Below, one piece after another: positions 48,901-57,071 of a stretch of 64,000 bases of DNA. Where the stretch lies: positions 1,674,001-1,738,000 of the forward strand of contig NZ_CP017641.1 of assembly GCF_001983935.1 (NCBI RefSeq), given 5' to 3'. The notes below the pieces were generated by a model that was not told where the DNA came from, searched no databases, and was given only the letters and a program-made list of their open reading frames with translations. Position 1 is the stretch's first letter, and each line of letters starts with the position of its first letter. This DNA comes from Fuerstiella marisgermanici (GTDB lineage: Bacteria > Planctomycetota > Planctomycetia > Planctomycetales > Planctomycetaceae). Both the position numbers and the translations under genes were made by a program.

Positions 48901-51356
48901 ACTTCTATAGCTTCACGGCTCAAGCCGGCGATTTAGTCACCATCGAAACATTCTCCGATTCGCTCGACCGCATCAGCAATCCCATCGATTCCGTCATCCG
49001 GCTGCACCAGCTTGTTGGTGGGGTGTTCTTGCCAGTTGACTATCACGGAAGTCTGTTCAATGCCTTCAATGATGATGGCTTCGAACCCAGCGACTCTATC
49101 CTGCTGGACGTGCCGATCCTGGAAGACGGGACGTATGTGGTTGAGGTCGACACCTTCAGCGTCGATATCCTGGAACTTGATCGCACGGGCACTATCTTTA
49201 GCGAACCCTATGTTGCCGCAGCAGACGTCGACGCCCTGATCGCCGCTAATCCCAACAGCCCCGGCGTTCTCGACACCGACACCGGCGAATACGAATTGCT
49301 GGTCTATATCGACCGAGCCGCTCCGTCATCAGGCAATGCTATTAAAGGTGACAGTCTGATCGGAGGAGCTGGCAGCGACACGGTCATCGGCAGCTCGGGC
49401 AACGACCAGCTGATCGGTTTCGATCCTTTAGTCGACCGTTTCGAAGACTCGGCAGGCAGCCCGGTTCTACAGGCTGGGGACCTGTTATTGACTCAAAGCG
49501 CCGCCGACATCAGCGAAGGCGGAAGTGTTACTCTGACGGGGTCTATGCCGCTGCTGAGTTCAGTCGTCATTCAGTGGGGTGATGGCAGCGAACCCACAAC
49601 AATCACCGCCACGACCGGTTCCGAAGATTTCACGGCGACTCATACCTACGAAGACAATCCCGCCGGAGTGGCTGCAGCGGGGACGTTTACGATCTCTATT
49701 TCCGCTACGGACACGAATCTCAAATCGAACACCGCAAACACGTCCGTTGTTGTGCGAGACAGGTCGCCGGGTGTTGATCTTCAACTGACGGAAAAGAATG
49801 GAACAACACTCGCTGAACCAAACAGTAGAAACAGTCTGCTTTTGACAGAAGGCGACACGGGCCGATTTGCGTCAGTGATAACCGACGTCGCCGGCGACAC
49901 GTTCAATTACTCGTGGGAGGTCAAACCGACGACCGGAGGACTGGTTATCACATCCGGAAGTACGTCCGAGATTGGTTTTGATTTACCGGACGACGGAGCC
50001 TACCTCGTCACGTTTACGGCCACCGACACACAGAGTGGCAATGTTGGCACGACCACGGTGAGTATCACTGCCAACAATGTGGCGCCGACGCCCACTATCA
50101 GCGGGCCCACGACCAGCGGCGAAGGTGGCTCGGTTTCGTTCTCGTCAACAGTGTCCGACGTGCCTGCCGACCTGCCGAACATCACCTATCTATGGCAAGT
50201 CAGCAGCGATACGGGCCAGACGGTCGAATCCGCAACCACCGCAGACTTCGAGTTCACTCCGACTGCAGCGGGCAATTACACCGTGTCGCTGACTGTCTTC
50301 GATGGTGGAGACAGCCGTACGACAACACATTCTGTGCAGGTGATTCCTGTGGTGCTGCCAACGATCACGGCTCTCACCACGGACGCTCAGGCCATCGGAC
50401 AAAAGGGCACGGACGACACGGTCACCGTGCAGGCTGAACTCGCGGACCTTGGACCCACATCAGCGCTGATGGTTTCCGTAGACTGGGGTGACGGCACAAC
50501 GACAACCGGCTCCTTTGAGAACGGCAGCGCCGTCGGCACACACGAATATGCCTACGGTGGAATCTATGAAGTCACGTTGGCAATCACAAACACCAACACC
50601 GGCGCATCCGTATCTCAAACCGCCCAGGCCATTATCAGCGGCATCGGCGTTCAGGATGGCACTCTGAACATCGTCGGCACGGTTGGCCTCGATCAGGTCA
50701 TCGTCCAACGTCGCAGTGCGAGCAGCTACCTAATACGTTCAAACACGCTCGGGACTCACAGCGTAAATCCCAACTCCAGCGGTGGCCAATTTGAAGCCAT
50801 CCACATACAGCTCGGCGACGGAAACGACCGCTTCAACGCTCTGGGCACGTTTGAGGTGCCACTCATCGTGGATGCCGGAGCGGGCAATGACCGCCTTGTC
50901 GGCAGCCGGGGCGGCGACGTGCTGTTGGGAGGCCCCGGCAACGACTATATCTGGGCCGGTTCCGGCAACAACATTGTGGTTGGCGGGGGAGGGCGTGACT
51001 TCCTTTTCGGTGGTTCCGGACAGGACATCCTCATCGGCGGAACCACGGACTTCGACGGCAACGCGGCCGATCTCCGAGGGCTTCAGCAGGAATGGAACCA
51101 CCCAACTCGCAGCCTGCACGAACGTGTTCAGAATCTGTCGGACTACGGCGGTGGAGCAGGCGGTAGCGGATTGAACGGCACCAACTACCTGCAGGCTACT
51201 GGCGCGAATCCAACAGTCAGTGAAGATACCGATCGAGACCTGTTGTTCGGCGGAGGCAACACCGACTGGCTGTTCTTTGACTCCGGACAGGACATCGGCT
51301 ACGGCACTATCGGAGACCTGCTTGGCGACGACCTCGACGACTTCTTCGCGACGTAA
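33957..51356 (+). CDS. Giant mosaic surface protein with RTX, LamG, PKD and metzincin domains
   Basis: A single frame of about 5,799 codons, numbered here from the GTG at 33957, chosen by its ribosome site; GTG at 33951 or 33894 is possible. A basic N-terminus leads to [10 protein letters not shown] (about 42-51), an LEPR-XLL-type planctomycete export motif. Then come FG-GAP-like repeats (110-300), a passenger-associated repeat ([19 protein letters not shown], about 515), a CSLREAD-like start ([13 protein letters not shown], near 1020) and long right-handed beta-helix stretches. Three LamG-like domains (about 1182-1398, 1689-1901, 2615-2821) and a PA14-like domain (1962-2088) interrupt these. 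PKD-like units (3080-3600) lead to the RTX array (3670-4610). A metzincin motif H4830[10 protein letters not shown]4840 with a later NHLMGSP Met-turn candidate follows, then a PPC-like domain (about 4962), further PKD-like units and terminal RTX repeats. Probably a secreted, calcium-stabilised adhesin or polymer-degrading protease. Confidence 0.9.
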   Translation: MTISKFAQSLRSILSVSKRHRARRRKAVDPVRKRTRVPAITEGLEDRALLTVNIGVARPDTVNAPFLMDQYLDNEPLDGGRDANPEISFEYGFSASHASATVDDTILAGDFSGLGFDQIVSVRGVATALQWLGDTDRDTDQEYLFRFGLDNFVPLIADMNGDGIDDAVAVDTSTLSGGNEWYVHYGVPGANPFPTDDSTVSTDAAFTFGLNDHIPLVGDINGDGRADAISADDDGTLFDWFVSHDTVFPNNAATVLSTDTTINDYGANNDVPVVGDWDNDGDDNIGVVDEDTPVSTWNLDTNGGGSAELTPQFGLAGDQYLVGNWADVLWDGSADNNWSNAANWSGGSVPSVGQSVVVDQPDVAVTVAVTASGSIGSFTSTEALTVTGGQFTIQGESTVTGGVTIDNGAGLVINDALVADVALVDAGSLITLGADDSIFGTLTVSAGGFNAAGQSLSNPVVLAGDLTNIGLGALTLNGPVTLASNSSIATSFSSSVVDIAGNIDDGGAAYSLTKSGPGTLRLSGLNTYTGTTTIAAGSLELTGSGTLGTDAAGTVIGGGATLALGPGVNNLDEVTLQGINPTLSSGSSVGGTLRRQTGNVVLAATNQVTIVPNGQITINGQISGSVSGDGNIFIDGQDTVQFDQTSANTYVADIFVNNGNLQALGASNVVAITGDVAVGDGDATRAFLSLARPNKMAATSSIVLASDGYLDLDTRHSSQQYAVDQTIANLMVTGTALSAPAQTASQIDTTSTQHSHIGTLTITDQYTQLASAETTIISGQMALQGGSPNFFVNDGTAEPDVRFASNSSLVDASTGSATQFRPGGDGTIEINGTHLFTSFTVASGVNVELQPGTSIPDSLMIFGSGATLTGSGSVNSLSLNSGGTVAPGFSPGVITINGNFTPNGGSTTEIEFGGAGGLANAGVTYDQLVVAGSATIAAGAILDIVQLSTTTGGQQFTIIDTAGGVTGTFAGLPDDSQFTSGTTTFRIDYNGGLDGNDVVLTAVGNSDLVVSNTNDSGPGSLRQALLDANAVNGTDTIRFDIPGAGPHQLLPGSPLPTITDAVLIDGTSEPDYAGSPVIELDGQSAGGNASGLVISAHDVTIKGLVINRFANDGIEIITSANVVIEDNYIGVDPDGNDNGLFTAANGDDGISVISSSPLIQGNVISNNAGDGIEISGSGIAASAVSWFKGEDATDSIGSNDGTFQNGATVAPGLNGNALSLDGINDYAQLSNSNNNPFPATGFSYEFWVNPDTVAGNQTFISNHHASGNWWNGLYQQDGQIVLVLQDVGSSRTFAWITSAGVLNAGEWSHIGLTYANNGNQATDAHIYVNGVAQTLTTTANGAYTAAFAPGYNSGDSLGLAIGRRLEDTPKYYYDGLIDELAFYSDVLSSTDVAAIHALNGAGKKGAVVSGNIIGLNADGDALRGNGEDGIQINGSAGNVIGVAEAANTISGNAGSGVAVSGTSSQFNRIQANMLGTNPAGTQDLGNSGSGVYIGGQASWNVVGVDGDGVGDAGERNVISGNAYDGVAIWNVGTTNNTIAGNRIGTNAAGTEAIRNDFAGVSIHGGASFNLIGSDADGVSDILERNILSGNRNEGAWIGDAGTNTNTVAGNYVGLNATGTDVIPNGTGVVISIGGHDNLIGGDSPAERNVISGNLYRGVNVSGSATVNNTVSGNYIGTDVDGNVSLLHDALAFLPAEGNATDVLGLNNGTLANGTTFASGIVGQAFSFDGVDDYVSLPNNFLPYTNSTLTFETWFQTDSNGVILGQQTDVPFGTASSFIPALFVRNDGLLHAEMFWAGGSELISSTRVDDGNWHHVAVSYDGAHETLYVDGVEEGRILYEQNHYPNQDYRYQLGTGKTNSRDSADVGWSSFTGLIDEPTFYRRPLSASEVESIFDAGSAGKSPYVDFGNGTDGVVIDRAHGTVVGTDGDGVNDAFEGNVISGNNNIGVFVVGDRNTVAGLSVADQLIAGTLPRTTASGTIPIADMSDVYGSGGNWGFNHSVPGGGGDDYVFRATGTFNVATAGDYSFSMGGDDGGRLKIDGTQVVIDDGLHGFQEYFGAINLAAGDHTFEWVGMERVYGAGWELAVKSGVHTAGDGTSGIATAANGWALLGDAAGPVSLTGDITVDVFYSTAVAGTPNIIAGNLIGTTASGDIAAGNGLDGVRIIYGSRNTRIGTDGNDISDQHERNVISANHERGIRLEGAGIDGTVIAGNLIGTDIDGGRGLGNSYEGIKLNSGVTNTIVGTDGLGSASGNTAERNVISANGFSGIATGDPDVSQLTIAGNYFGIDRDGTTLLSNQSNNININGTTNLVIGTNSDGNGDAQEGNVVAGSQYLGIVVRAEAAVIAGNLIGTNKHGVADFGGAGLGGDGGVRLTGNTSGTRIGTNADGVADALERNIILARSGNGIRLDGSGVTNNVIAGNYIGISSTGTSTFQTSASGISIDNGPSGNLIGGSHASARNIISGNSHYGVWISNADDNLVQNNYIGTNTTGTLPRPNLRGGVMLTAGATGNIIGSDNDGTNDSAEGNLIAGNELLGVVIDASSSNTISGNVIGPKAGATNTGGTPATLPGANQVTGIEVLPGSNDNLISNNVISGNTGDGIDFIESEPPDIVTGQLAFWSGDGDANDSIGANHGTLGPGASYDSGVNGQAFRFTRVNAAGISGVEVPVTTDILQPAVTNRITMAAWVNWDGASGENSIIRTPVGASPWDFYALTVHNDGAVFARVTSGTGSQNFTGTGNVLTPNQWHHVAATYDGTAIRIYIDGVERATNNIAGLNIGSPNQPLTIGSSRYGGSYMSGLLDDVTLYDRALNDTELLQLSGLVPVASTANVVRGNLIGTDKSGTAALPNAGDGIQVGSNDVIIGGSGAGHRNTISGNLGSGINIEPQTFRVVVQGNAIGTGRNGVLAVPNQQFGINASASALIGTDGNNINDAAEANTIAFNIFDGVTYDAAGVTVRGNSIHSNVGLGIDYNDDGITAVGPGLQNAPSLATTIGGTTTRGIGTLQGVPNTMYTLDFYAGTQHDPSGFGEGRRYLGAAHTTTDIAGGATFDLTVNAFTVAGEFVTATATSGSGTTSEFSNASSVIIGTPPTIETGNLVFTVIEETGGEASATYGTPDDTLPEGGLILLDGLFANPDPTDSHEVTIDWGDGTTTTAQYLPGERGFSAQHRYEDDDPTSTPFDLYSVVITVTDDDGASGQVSEPVTISNVAPENAVLTLDRASGVYIEGETVTLDVTFEDPSLLDTHFVSINWGDGTTTPEFALAQNDRSFTLSHVLADNTNGTGEITVTVRDDDSGVGTFTVPIIVGNAAPEPIILGVPGAPKEGTPITLTADPRDPGSADTHTFAWTASVETGPGVLVQVATGDLSTFTFTPVDDGTYVVTLEAIDNNGRVGTADPVTMSVANLAPTILPSNLVLTDAAGNELVSSTGDILQAIPEGAPLTLDGSFTDPGTEAHTVIITWNHGKAGEPVQQTTINLAPGVTTFEATHAYIDDNPTATISDPYTIQVRVEDADLAASTTTKQLTVANALPMPRIVDKSTADRVILTVEENDPGNTDTFTYLWTYTADGVTHTKATKQIDFDVPSNRAASVDVIVTDDDGGSATRAFEFIVATDGTDEVEVTQDPLTGELSYTVDNGSATLTGSAAAGTNLVFSLLGGDNIFDGGDVTTPLTIITTGTDSNTITGGKGDDLVLAGDGNDMIDGGEGNDTIVSTGTDDITGGEGDDEIEIRGFSDKILRETGDGIDTINFTAVNKAVKLNLGVTGTAQSATADNDMVTLIGSFENIMGSEFDDEFHGGESNNKLMGGGGVDRLFGGAGNDSLDGGMGNDTVFAGDGDDSIEGGMGNDAIYAGDDSTSTGGGNDTLFGGEGNDLIFGGAGNDSLDGGMGDDIIDASGGGGNDMIDGGMGDDTITTGGGGNDFVDGGMGDDSLIAGDSPLDNDTLFGGEGNDLIFGGAGNDSLDGGMGDDMIDASGGGGNDMIDGGMGDDTITAGGGGSDFVDGGMGNDSLIAGDSPLDNDTLFGGEGNDLIFGGAGNDSLSGGVGDDSISSGSGGNDMIDGGLGNDTIYAGDGNDSTIDSGNDTLFGGDGNDLIFGGAGNDSLSGGMGDDSMMGGGSGNDSLDGGMGNDTMYAGNGNDSTTGTGDDTLFGGEGNDLIFGGMGNDSLYGGMGDDSMMGGGSGNDSLDGGMGNDTMYAGNGNDSLPAIGGDTLFGGDGNDLIFGGMGNDSLYGGMGDDSMLGGGGGNDSLYGGMGNDTMYAGDGNDSLTGPGNDTLFGGDGNDLIFGGMGNDSLDGGLGDDSLTSGSGGNDSLYGGMGNDTLYAGDGNDSVLEMGVDSLFGGDGNDLIYGGLGNDSLDGGFGNDTLYAGDGNDSFGNYGTDTLFGGDGNDLIFGGSGNDSLMGGMGNDTLVSADGSDSDGGYGDDTLYGGDGNDMIYGGMGNDSIDGGIGNDTMYAGGENDSLTNMGEDTLFGGDGNDLIFGQAGTASILGGAGDDALYPGSGNGAVYGGDESQLDNSFADVLVRQADADQVLTDTTITETPAGSSTSFVTTLHGIDQAILLGGASDNLLDASNFSGTVTLLGYGGNDTLLGGSAADLLEGGVGNDLMNGGAGGDTYRFRRDAAGNDTIDEPAIGGTTPDLLDFFEFGQAVTIDIGSSATQTLAPGLSLTFTNPQQIEDVRGTAFSDDITGNEAANKIIGAGGQDRLDGAAGDDLLEAGQVKQIFLDFDTETDVGEHVYTTEERNAIQQRMADDYAAFGFEFSQTKPTDGPFVSIFFNRAPIANGRAVPGGEAQHLGWRQLDVSGAVILDVNAFFSTTGNGLEGTPQNFIEMSATIAAHEMGHQFGLRHHDAFGAIGDGIFEKLNPARFLPTFTGERLANETPNHLMGSPASIGTSLIDALSNPHLGPREAMKLAFADTGKTVFEADLKPMVSGIPIQPVGLGVDGSLPELFVPETRPDGLPAGEEPLSFAAINAVGHIDIDPSTGNSESDFYSFTAQAGDLVTIETFSDSLDRISNPIDSVIRLHQLVGGVFLPVDYHGSLFNAFNDDGFEPSDSILLDVPILEDGTYVVEVDTFSVDILELDRTGTIFSEPYVAAADVDALIAANPNSPGVLDTDTGEYELLVYIDRAAPSSGNAIKGDSLIGGAGSDTVIGSSGNDQLIGFDPLVDRFEDSAGSPVLQAGDLLLTQSAADISEGGSVTLTGSMPLLSSVVIQWGDGSEPTTITATTGSEDFTATHTYEDNPAGVAAAGTFTISISATDTNLKSNTANTSVVVRDRSPGVDLQLTEKNGTTLAEPNSRNSLLLTEGDTGRFASVITDVAGDTFNYSWEVKPTTGGLVITSGSTSEIGFDLPDDGAYLVTFTATDTQSGNVGTTTVSITANNVAPTPTISGPTTSGEGGSVSFSSTVSDVPADLPNITYLWQVSSDTGQTVESATTADFEFTPTAAGNYTVSLTVFDGGDSRTTTHSVQVIPVVLPTITALTTDAQAIGQKGTDDTVTVQAELADLGPTSALMVSVDWGDGTTTTGSFENGSAVGTHEYAYGGIYEVTLAITNTNTGASVSQTAQAIISGIGVQDGTLNIVGTVGLDQVIVQRRSASSYLIRSNTLGTHSVNPNSSGGQFEAIHIQLGDGNDRFNALGTFEVPLIVDAGAGNDRLVGSRGGDVLLGGPGNDYIWAGSGNNIVVGGGGRDFLFGGSGQDILIGGTTDFDGNAADLRGLQQEWNHPTRSLHERVQNLSDYGGGAGGSGLNGTNYLQATGANPTVSEDTDRDLLFGGGNTDWLFFDSGQDIGYGTIGDLLGDDLDDFFAT
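45370..47440 (+). repeat. Tandem RTX repeat array inside the giant gene
   Basis: About 2 kb encoding GGxGxDxL/I nonapeptides such as [15 protein letters not shown], which bind calcium in a beta-roll. DNA copies are near-identical in places. About 90 bases starting AATCGCCGGCGATTCACCGT at 45733 recur at about 45967 (period about 234 bases, 78 codons). A block starting ATGACAGCATGATGGGCGGC at 46261 recurs at 46450 (period 189 bases, 63 codons). This points to recent unequal duplication or gene conversion. Confidence 0.9.
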
Positions 51357-51427
51357 CGCGGTGGAATGGCAAATACACGGGCTTCGCCGGTCGCAAATTT
51401 GCTGTCGGAATGAAGCTTGTGTTGGAA

Positions 51428-51489
51428 GTGGGGCGTTTGTGGCTTAGAATCGACTGTGTTCAGTCGATATTCCGCTACGCCCGCCCCAC
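51428..51489. promoter_or_regulatory. Nested hairpin upstream of the second DUF1501 gene
   Basis: The outer stem GTGGGGCG (51428-51435) pairs with CGCCCCAC (51482-51489). Inside, ATCGACTG (51449-51456) pairs with CAGTCGAT (51461-51468) around TGTT. It lies 72 bases after the giant gene stop and 28 bases before the next start, with no T-run. It may be a leader structure for the DUF1501 gene or a processing site between the two. Confidence 0.55.
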
Positions 51490-51516
51490 CTCCATCGATA
51501 CTCTGATCGGCTTGCC

Positions 51517-52971
51517 ATGCATCCCATTCTGCAGCAGCTTCAGGCGAAGACTCGCCGACATTTCCTTTCGTCTTCCGGCATCGGCCTGGGCGCCATCGCT
51601 CTGTCATCGCTGGATGGAAGTGTTACGTCGGCCGATGTGGCGGTTGATAGCATGAGTCCGCTGGCTCAGCGGCAGCCCCATTTCGATGCGAAGGCAAAGC
51701 GAGTCATCTATCTGCACCTGACGGGGTCGCCGCCGAACCTTGACGTCTATGATTACAAGCCGGAATTGGTTAAACGCGACGGTCAAGACTGCCCGGACAC
51801 CTTTCTTGAAGGCCGCACCTTTGCTTTTACGGCTGGCGTGCCGAAGCTAATGGGAACGCCGCGTAAGTTCGCTCAATATGGCGAAGGCGGGACGTGGCTG
51901 TCTGATGCGGTGCCGAATTTTCACGATGTTGCGGACGAAATGTGCTTCGTCCATTCGATGAACACCGACCAGTTTAATCACGCTCCGGCGGAGTTGTTGA
52001 TCTACACGGGTTCACCGCGATCGGGACGTCCGTCGTTGGGAGCGTGGGCGACTTACGGACTGGGCACGGAGAATCAGGACCTGCCGGGCTTTGTTGTTTT
52101 GATCAGCAGCGGCGTTCAACCGAATGGCGGAGCGAACTCGTTCGGCAGTGGATTTCTGCCGTCGGTCTTTCAGGGAGTTCAGTGTCGTTCGAAGGGCGAT
52201 CCGGTGTTGTATGCTTCCGACCCTGAAGGCATGGACCGTGGACTGCGAAGACGGTCACTGGATGCGCTGAGGCAGCTTAACGAACTTCAGGCCAAAGAAC
52301 TGGGACACCCGGAAACGCTGACTCGGATCGCGCAATACGAATTGGCGTATCGCATGCAGACGTCGGTGCCCGATGTGATGGACATCACGAAGGAGACCAA
52401 ACAAACTCAGGAAGCCTACGGAGCGAAGCCGGGCGAAGCGAGCTTTGCCAACAATTGCTTGCTGGCGAGACGGCTGGTCGAACAGGGCGTTCGCTATGTG
52501 CAGCTTTTCGACTGGGGGTGGGACTTCCACGGAACCGCTGAAGCCACCGGGCTGACGAGTGGATTGACCAATAAGTTTGCTGCCACTGATAAGCCGATTG
52601 CTGCTTTAATACGAGACCTAAAGCAACGAGGACTTTTGAAAGACACATTGATTGTTTGCGGCGGCGAATTTGGTCGCACCCCGTTTCGCGAAGGTCGTAC
52701 GGCAGCCAGCAAAGTGCTGGGCCGCGATCACTATCCGGATTGTTTCACAATGTGGATGGCGGGCGGCGGCGTGAAAGGTGGCTTCAACTACGGCCAAACA
52801 GATGAACTTGGCTTTCAGGTCACCGAAAATAAAGTCCATGTGCATGACCTTCAGGCCACGATCATGCGTCTGCTCGGCTTCAATCACGAAAAGCTGACGT
52901 TCCGTTTTCAGGGCCGCGACTACCGCCTGACCGACGTCCATGGTCACGTGGTCGACGACCTCATCGCATAA
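51517..52971 (+). CDS. DUF1501 protein with twin-arginine leader
   Basis: A 484-residue DUF1501 protein. The leader AKTRRHFLSSSGIGLGAIAL is a good Tat signal, so it is exported folded. Landmarks include VIYLHLTGSPPNLDVYDYKP, STNTDQFNHAPAELL-like HSMNTDQFNHAPAE, RPSLGAWATYGLGTEN, VCGGEFGRTPF, GRDHYPDCFTMWMAGG and FQGRDYRLTDVHGHVV. It belongs to the same family as the gene at 13601-14980 but differs in the N-terminal half (LTGSPPNLD versus MNGGPFQAD). As there, no DUF1549/DUF1553 partner is adjacent. Function is unproven; an alkaline-phosphatase-like periplasmic enzyme is suggested by the fold. Convergent with the next gene. Confidence 0.91.
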   Translation: MHPILQQLQAKTRRHFLSSSGIGLGAIALSSLDGSVTSADVAVDSMSPLAQRQPHFDAKAKRVIYLHLTGSPPNLDVYDYKPELVKRDGQDCPDTFLEGRTFAFTAGVPKLMGTPRKFAQYGEGGTWLSDAVPNFHDVADEMCFVHSMNTDQFNHAPAELLIYTGSPRSGRPSLGAWATYGLGTENQDLPGFVVLISSGVQPNGGANSFGSGFLPSVFQGVQCRSKGDPVLYASDPEGMDRGLRRRSLDALRQLNELQAKELGHPETLTRIAQYELAYRMQTSVPDVMDITKETKQTQEAYGAKPGEASFANNCLLARRLVEQGVRYVQLFDWGWDFHGTAEATGLTSGLTNKFAATDKPIAALIRDLKQRGLLKDTLIVCGGEFGRTPFREGRTAASKVLGRDHYPDCFTMWMAGGGVKGGFNYGQTDELGFQVTENKVHVHDLQATIMRLLGFNHEKLTFRFQGRDYRLTDVHGHVVDDLIA

Positions 52972-52999
52972 GTGACCGTGCTGACTTCATAAACGGTTG

Positions 53000-54349
53000 C
53001 TACGAAAACGTCCAGGGTTCGCGGTAGGTGACGGCGTTCAGCAGAGTGTTGGCTTTGTCGTTGTCAATCACAGTTTCCCGTTTTGGATCCCAGCGCAGCG
53101 GTGTCTGCAGAGCTTCCGAAACGTAGCCAAGATGGCCCGGTGTGATCGAACGATGCCCGATTTCTGCCGGGGCAATGCATTCTTCGCGACTGCGCACGCA
53201 AACCAGAAAGTTGGCCGCATGGCTTTGCTGGCGAGGCATCCGAATCGGTCCGGCGCTGAAGTCTTTCTGCAGCCAGCGTTTGTCAGAGGCTTCCATTTTT
53301 CCACGTCGCACGTACACCCAACCCTCGCTACCGATCACCTTTAGCCCTTGTCTGTTGCGGCTGGAAATCGTCGATGTAATAGCGCCATCGTATTCGCAAC
53401 GAATCGTGTACTGATGCGGCGAGTTATAGACGTCGGTTTCGGGGTAGGTCCAGTTGACGGCCTCGACCAAAGTGGGGCCTGATCGTTCCGCGCCGATTGC
53501 CCATTGGCCGATGTCGTTGTGATGCCCGATCCAGTCCATTAACACGCCGCCGCCATACGCGCGATGTCCGCGCCACCAGCGATGATGTCGCGCCTGCATC
53601 AGTGGCAGCACCTTCGACGGCCCGCACCAGAAATCGTAGTCCAGCGTTTCGCGCGGCTTGACGACGTCCGTGCTGCCCATTGGCTTTTCGTAACCCGGTG
53701 GCAGCCCCACTTCCAGCGACTGAATATCGCCCAGCAAACCGTTCTTCGCAATTTCGACAACTCGCTGAAAAGATTCATCCGACCGCTGCTGCGAACCAAC
53801 CTGGAATACAGCATCGCGTTTGGCCACTTCCGCAACGATCGCTTTGCCTTCTGCAAACAAATGAGTCACCGGTTTTTCACAGTAGACGTCAAGCCCGGCG
53901 GCCAGCGCGTCCAAAGTACAGCGAGCGTGCCAATGATCGGGCGTCGCGACGATGACGGCGTCCAGATCCTTGTGAGCGATCAATTCGCGATAGTCAGCAT
54001 AGACCGCCAATCCCTTCTGAGGCGTGCCGGACTTCTCGTTCGCATATGCCTTGTTGATTTTCTCCTGCCCCGGCTTTCGTCCGTAGGCCGTTCCCTTCCC
54101 CCAGGCATTGTCGCGGTAGTGAAAGTCGTCCACGTCGCAGATCGCCACGATCTGGCAATCGTTCAGCGGCAGAAAGTCGCCCAGCAACTGAAAACCACGA
54201 GCTCCCATGCCGACCATGCCAACGTTAATGCGTTCCGACGGCGCGGTTGCTGCCGGCGTGCTTGCGGCCAGCATTGAGTTTGAAATCGCGGCACTGCCGA
54301 TCGTGGCGGCGGCTGTTGCGGTAAAGCGGCGGCGAGTTGTCTGCGGCAT
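53000..54349 (-). CDS. Gfo/Idh/MocA family oxidoreductase, Tat-exported
   Basis: A 449-residue NAD(P)-dependent oxidoreductase with a leader MPQTTRRRFTATAAATIGSAA that is a twin-arginine signal, as in many planctomycete members. The nucleotide loop is VGMVGMGARGF near residue 43. AVIVATPDHWHARCTLDAL and LDVYCEKPVTH follow, with the EKP lysine at the catalytic position. The C-terminal half has DYDFWCGPSK and RWWRGHRAYGGGVLMDWIGHHNDIGQWAIG. Enzymes of this group act on sugars and cyclitols, and exported versions probably carry their cofactor in the folded state. It is flanked by intergenic DNA on both sides, so it is probably monocistronic. Confidence 0.93.
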   Translation of the reverse strand: MPQTTRRRFTATAAATIGSAAISNSMLAASTPAATAPSERINVGMVGMGARGFQLLGDFLPLNDCQIVAICDVDDFHYRDNAWGKGTAYGRKPGQEKINKAYANEKSGTPQKGLAVYADYRELIAHKDLDAVIVATPDHWHARCTLDALAAGLDVYCEKPVTHLFAEGKAIVAEVAKRDAVFQVGSQQRSDESFQRVVEIAKNGLLGDIQSLEVGLPPGYEKPMGSTDVVKPRETLDYDFWCGPSKVLPLMQARHHRWWRGHRAYGGGVLMDWIGHHNDIGQWAIGAERSGPTLVEAVNWTYPETDVYNSPHQYTIRCEYDGAITSTISSRNRQGLKVIGSEGWVYVRRGKMEASDKRWLQKDFSAGPIRMPRQQSHAANFLVCVRSREECIAPAEIGHRSITPGHLGYVSEALQTPLRWDPKRETVIDNDKANTLLNAVTYREPWTFS

Positions 54350-54565
54350 AGTTGTGAGCCTTTATCTGAAATGCGGACGGTGACCGGCGGACAACCGTGG
54401 CATCGTGCCTTCCCGATTGAGTTATTTTCTGGAAGGTGGCCGGTGTAGTTCAATCGTCGATCGTATCACAGAACCGATCGCAATGCGCCATTGGGCGCTC
54501 CGTCATGGCTGTGGCTGGACCGCGAATTGGTGCGGCGAGCGAATGCGTGTCGTCAACGAGCTACC

Positions 54566-55483
54566 TCACCGCTTGAGGAAGCCGACCGTCGAGGTGAATA
54601 AGCGTTGTTCCACGTCTGCCGATTCTGTAGCAGCGGGCGGAAGCGTGAGTTCATCCAGATTTGCCACACAGAAACAGCAGCCTAAAACTCGCACGTGAAA
54701 GCTCACAAAATCGTCCCAGTTTGGGGGCAGAATCCCGAGCGTGAACTTGCCGAGCGTCGTTCGTTTGGGGCAGCTTGGGCGTTCGGATTCCCAAACAGAC
54801 GTCAGCAGCGTGTCCGTCGGAGGTTCGCTTGCGGCGGCGCGTGCCGAAGTGTCGGACGACGTCTCCGCCTCGCTGACCAACTGAGACAAGCGCTTGATCA
54901 GTCGATGCTTCACCAGCCCAATTTCGCTTTCCGATACCGACAGGACCTCCGCCAGTTCCTGATTGCGCAACCCCGCGTAGAACAGGCCTTCTGCAATTTT
55001 TAGCTCTCGAAATTTCTCAGCCGCCTGAAGCTTGTCCGCCAGTTGCCGAATCGCGTGCGAGAGAATTCTACGGTCAGCTTCGTCCGTTTCGTTGCGGCGG
55101 GCATACCAACTCGCGTGCATGTCAGGAGACGCTGCTTTCTGCAACGGATTCTGAGCATTGGCGGACGCTTCTCCTGCAGAAGATGAAAATGTACATGCGG
55201 GCACTTCGCGATTGCGGCCCTGCCGACGGTAGTGGTCAACAATCCTGCGTCGCAGAATTTGAAACAGAAAAGATTCCAGCTCACACTGCTGTCGAAAATC
55301 CGACATGGCATTCAGGAAGGCAACAAACGATTCCTGAACCAGGTCTTCTGCCGTCGCGTGCTGATCAACCTGACGGACGGCGAACGCCATCAGCCGTTTC
55401 TGAAACCGCGCAACAAACTGGTGCCAGCCATCGGCGTCGCCGGCCTGGATCAGACTTAGCAGATGCTGGTCCGCTTCATTCAT
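54566..55483 (-). CDS. ECF sigma factor with C-terminal zinc-finger-like tail
   Basis: A 305-residue ECF-type sigma factor. Region 2 lies near residues 20-85 (QHATAEDLVQESFVAFLNAMSD, FLFQILRRRIVDHYRRQGRN). Region 4 lies near 140-200 (NQELAEVLSVSESEIGLVKHRLIKRL). A roughly 100-residue extension follows, with CPKRTTLGKFTLGILPPNWDDF and then FHVRVLGCCFCVANLDEL. The H-x5-C-x2-C spacing looks like the zinc-binding anti-sigma fold, so the protein may carry its own inhibitory or sensing domain. Such fusions occur in planctomycete ECF sigma factors associated with kinases, and a kinase operon lies downstream. Repeat copy C lies just 3' of its stop side on the next gene. Confidence 0.88.
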   Translation of the reverse strand: MNEADQHLLSLIQAGDADGWHQFVARFQKRLMAFAVRQVDQHATAEDLVQESFVAFLNAMSDFRQQCELESFLFQILRRRIVDHYRRQGRNREVPACTFSSSAGEASANAQNPLQKAASPDMHASWYARRNETDEADRRILSHAIRQLADKLQAAEKFRELKIAEGLFYAGLRNQELAEVLSVSESEIGLVKHRLIKRLSQLVSEAETSSDTSARAAASEPPTDTLLTSVWESERPSCPKRTTLGKFTLGILPPNWDDFVSFHVRVLGCCFCVANLDELTLPPAATESADVEQRLFTSTVGFLKR

Positions 55484-55516
55484 GCTGATTTTCTAAATAA
55501 CTCCCCACCAAATGGG

Positions 55517-55619
55517 CGCCCCGGGGTTTCACTCGTTCCTCGCTCCAACCGCAGCCACCACGTCATCCCCAATTCCACAAGAATCTATTGAGTCGCCGTC
55601 GGGGTGGCCAGCGAAGTGG
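55517..55619. repeat. Dispersed GC-rich repeat (copy C)
   Basis: The only copy besides A with the full tail. CGCCCCGGGGTTTCACTCGT, then CCTCGCTCCAACCGCAGCCAC, then AATTCCACAAGAATCTA and GGGGTGGCCAGCGAAGTGG. The same blocks occur in order in copy A (13491-13581), and the first half in copy B. It fills the gap between the sigma factor start and the stop of the membrane-protein gene. Confidence 0.65.
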
Positions 55620-56921
55620 TTACCAGCCGACGAACCACCACATTAACAAGAGTCCAAGAGACGTCACCACACTTAGTAAAACACGTCCCCGGTAATACCC
55701 TTCGGTGAAATAATTGAAAGCAAAGCACAGAATCGCTGTCAGGCCAAAAACGATGACAAGCGCCGCGGCCAAAGAAAACCGTTCCTGCTGCACGACTGTG
55801 GCCTGATGCTGAGCCGCCGCAATCACCGGTTTCATACGAGCCGATGAGACATCCAGCAGCACAGCTTCTCGCCAGACATCGCCGTACGGTCTCGAAAGCT
55901 TTTGAGCGAAGCGGTCCACAACTAACGATTCGTCTGCCATCACCGTGAAGCCGGGCCTAAGTAGTCGAGACTTCATTTGCGCGTCGGCAAACGCCAAACG
56001 ACTGGCTTCAGCCTGGGAAGAAACGAACTGGTGAGAATAGCCTGCCACAAATTTCTGTTGAGGGCGTTTGGACACATATACGTCCAGGTCTTCAACCCAC
56101 GGTTTGTCGAGATAGTTGTTAGACACCTCAGCCGCCCCGTGCGACGTTTCGATTTTACAGACCATCCGCCCCTGAATCTGCCGCGCCTTCTTTCCGTCGA
56201 CTTCGATCTCGATGTGTTGATCATCGGTAAGCAGTGTTACCCGGACGGTGTTATCCTTCACTGGACCGGTTGCAGCTGTCGAGCCTTGGGCCGGATAGTA
56301 GATCTGGACTTCGCTGATGGGAAATTCCCGTTGCAACAGGTGAGCGAAGCCATTCTCGACACCTTTTTCGCCGGTCTGATTGAACAGCAGGAATGAGTCC
56401 GGCGCAGTCAGCTGTGTGATTTTCGGATCTTCCTGATCGACTAGTTCAGCGGCGGGCAGGTCAGCGATGGAGTCGCCATCAGCGGCCGCTTCGTCTATAG
56501 ATGCAGGTTCTGCGTCAGGCGGAACATTGGCAGCTTCTGTTTGAGCTGCGACTAGCAAACGATTCGCATCAAGTGCGTCGCGGACTTTGCGAGCCAGCGA
56601 CTTAGCCGCCGCCGCTTTGCTCGGATAGACGTTCGCTTCGAAGCCTTGTTCGTCGAGGCTGGCCCACATTCCTTTTGTTGCTAAAACCGCGTCGAGTTGA
56701 CCAGGCATCTGGGCCGAATTTGTAGCCGGTCTTTCGCGGGCCATTTTCACGTAGAAGATGGTCGCCAAGGCAATTGGCACGAGCAGAAGCAGCCCAATCG
56801 CCAGCAGTATTTTGAACACGTTTGGCCGCGCAGACTTCGCACCTGACTTATCGCGGTTCACGAACTTGACGATCAGCACCACGGCGACAACTAGAATTAC
56901 TATTTCCTGAGGCCCCAACAT
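55620..56921 (-). CDS. Membrane protein of unknown function
   Basis: A 433-residue protein. Two N-terminal membrane segments (IVILVVAVVLIVKFV at 8-22 and ILLAIGLLLLVPIALATIF at 38-56) precede a large soluble domain of about 280 residues (70-350). Two or three C-terminal segments follow (LAAALVIVFGLTAILCFAF, GRVLLSVVTSLGLLLMWWF). The soluble part has SKAAAAKSLARKVRDALDANRLL and VEDLDVYVSKRPQQKFVAGYS-like blocks, and no motif I recognise. It lies between the sigma factor and the kinase operon on the same strand, 150 bases from the kinase stop. A sensor or envelope-maintenance role is guesswork. Confidence 0.8.
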   Translation of the reverse strand: MLGPQEIVILVVAVVLIVKFVNRDKSGAKSARPNVFKILLAIGLLLLVPIALATIFYVKMARERPATNSAQMPGQLDAVLATKGMWASLDEQGFEANVYPSKAAAAKSLARKVRDALDANRLLVAAQTEAANVPPDAEPASIDEAAADGDSIADLPAAELVDQEDPKITQLTAPDSFLLFNQTGEKGVENGFAHLLQREFPISEVQIYYPAQGSTAATGPVKDNTVRVTLLTDDQHIEIEVDGKKARQIQGRMVCKIETSHGAAEVSNNYLDKPWVEDLDVYVSKRPQQKFVAGYSHQFVSSQAEASRLAFADAQMKSRLLRPGFTVMADESLVVDRFAQKLSRPYGDVWREAVLLDVSSARMKPVIAAAQHQATVVQQERFSLAAALVIVFGLTAILCFAFNYFTEGYYRGRVLLSVVTSLGLLLMWWFVGW

Positions 56922-57071
56922 CAGCGTCTCTCCTGCGTTTAGTTTTCATCGCCATCCGACTTTGCGTCGACGGTTTACATCTTCCATGAACTCCTAAAGT
57001 CTTAGATACCTGAACAGCACAAAGCTCCGACATGCACCCCAGACAGAATCTGTGCCAGATTTATCAACCCA

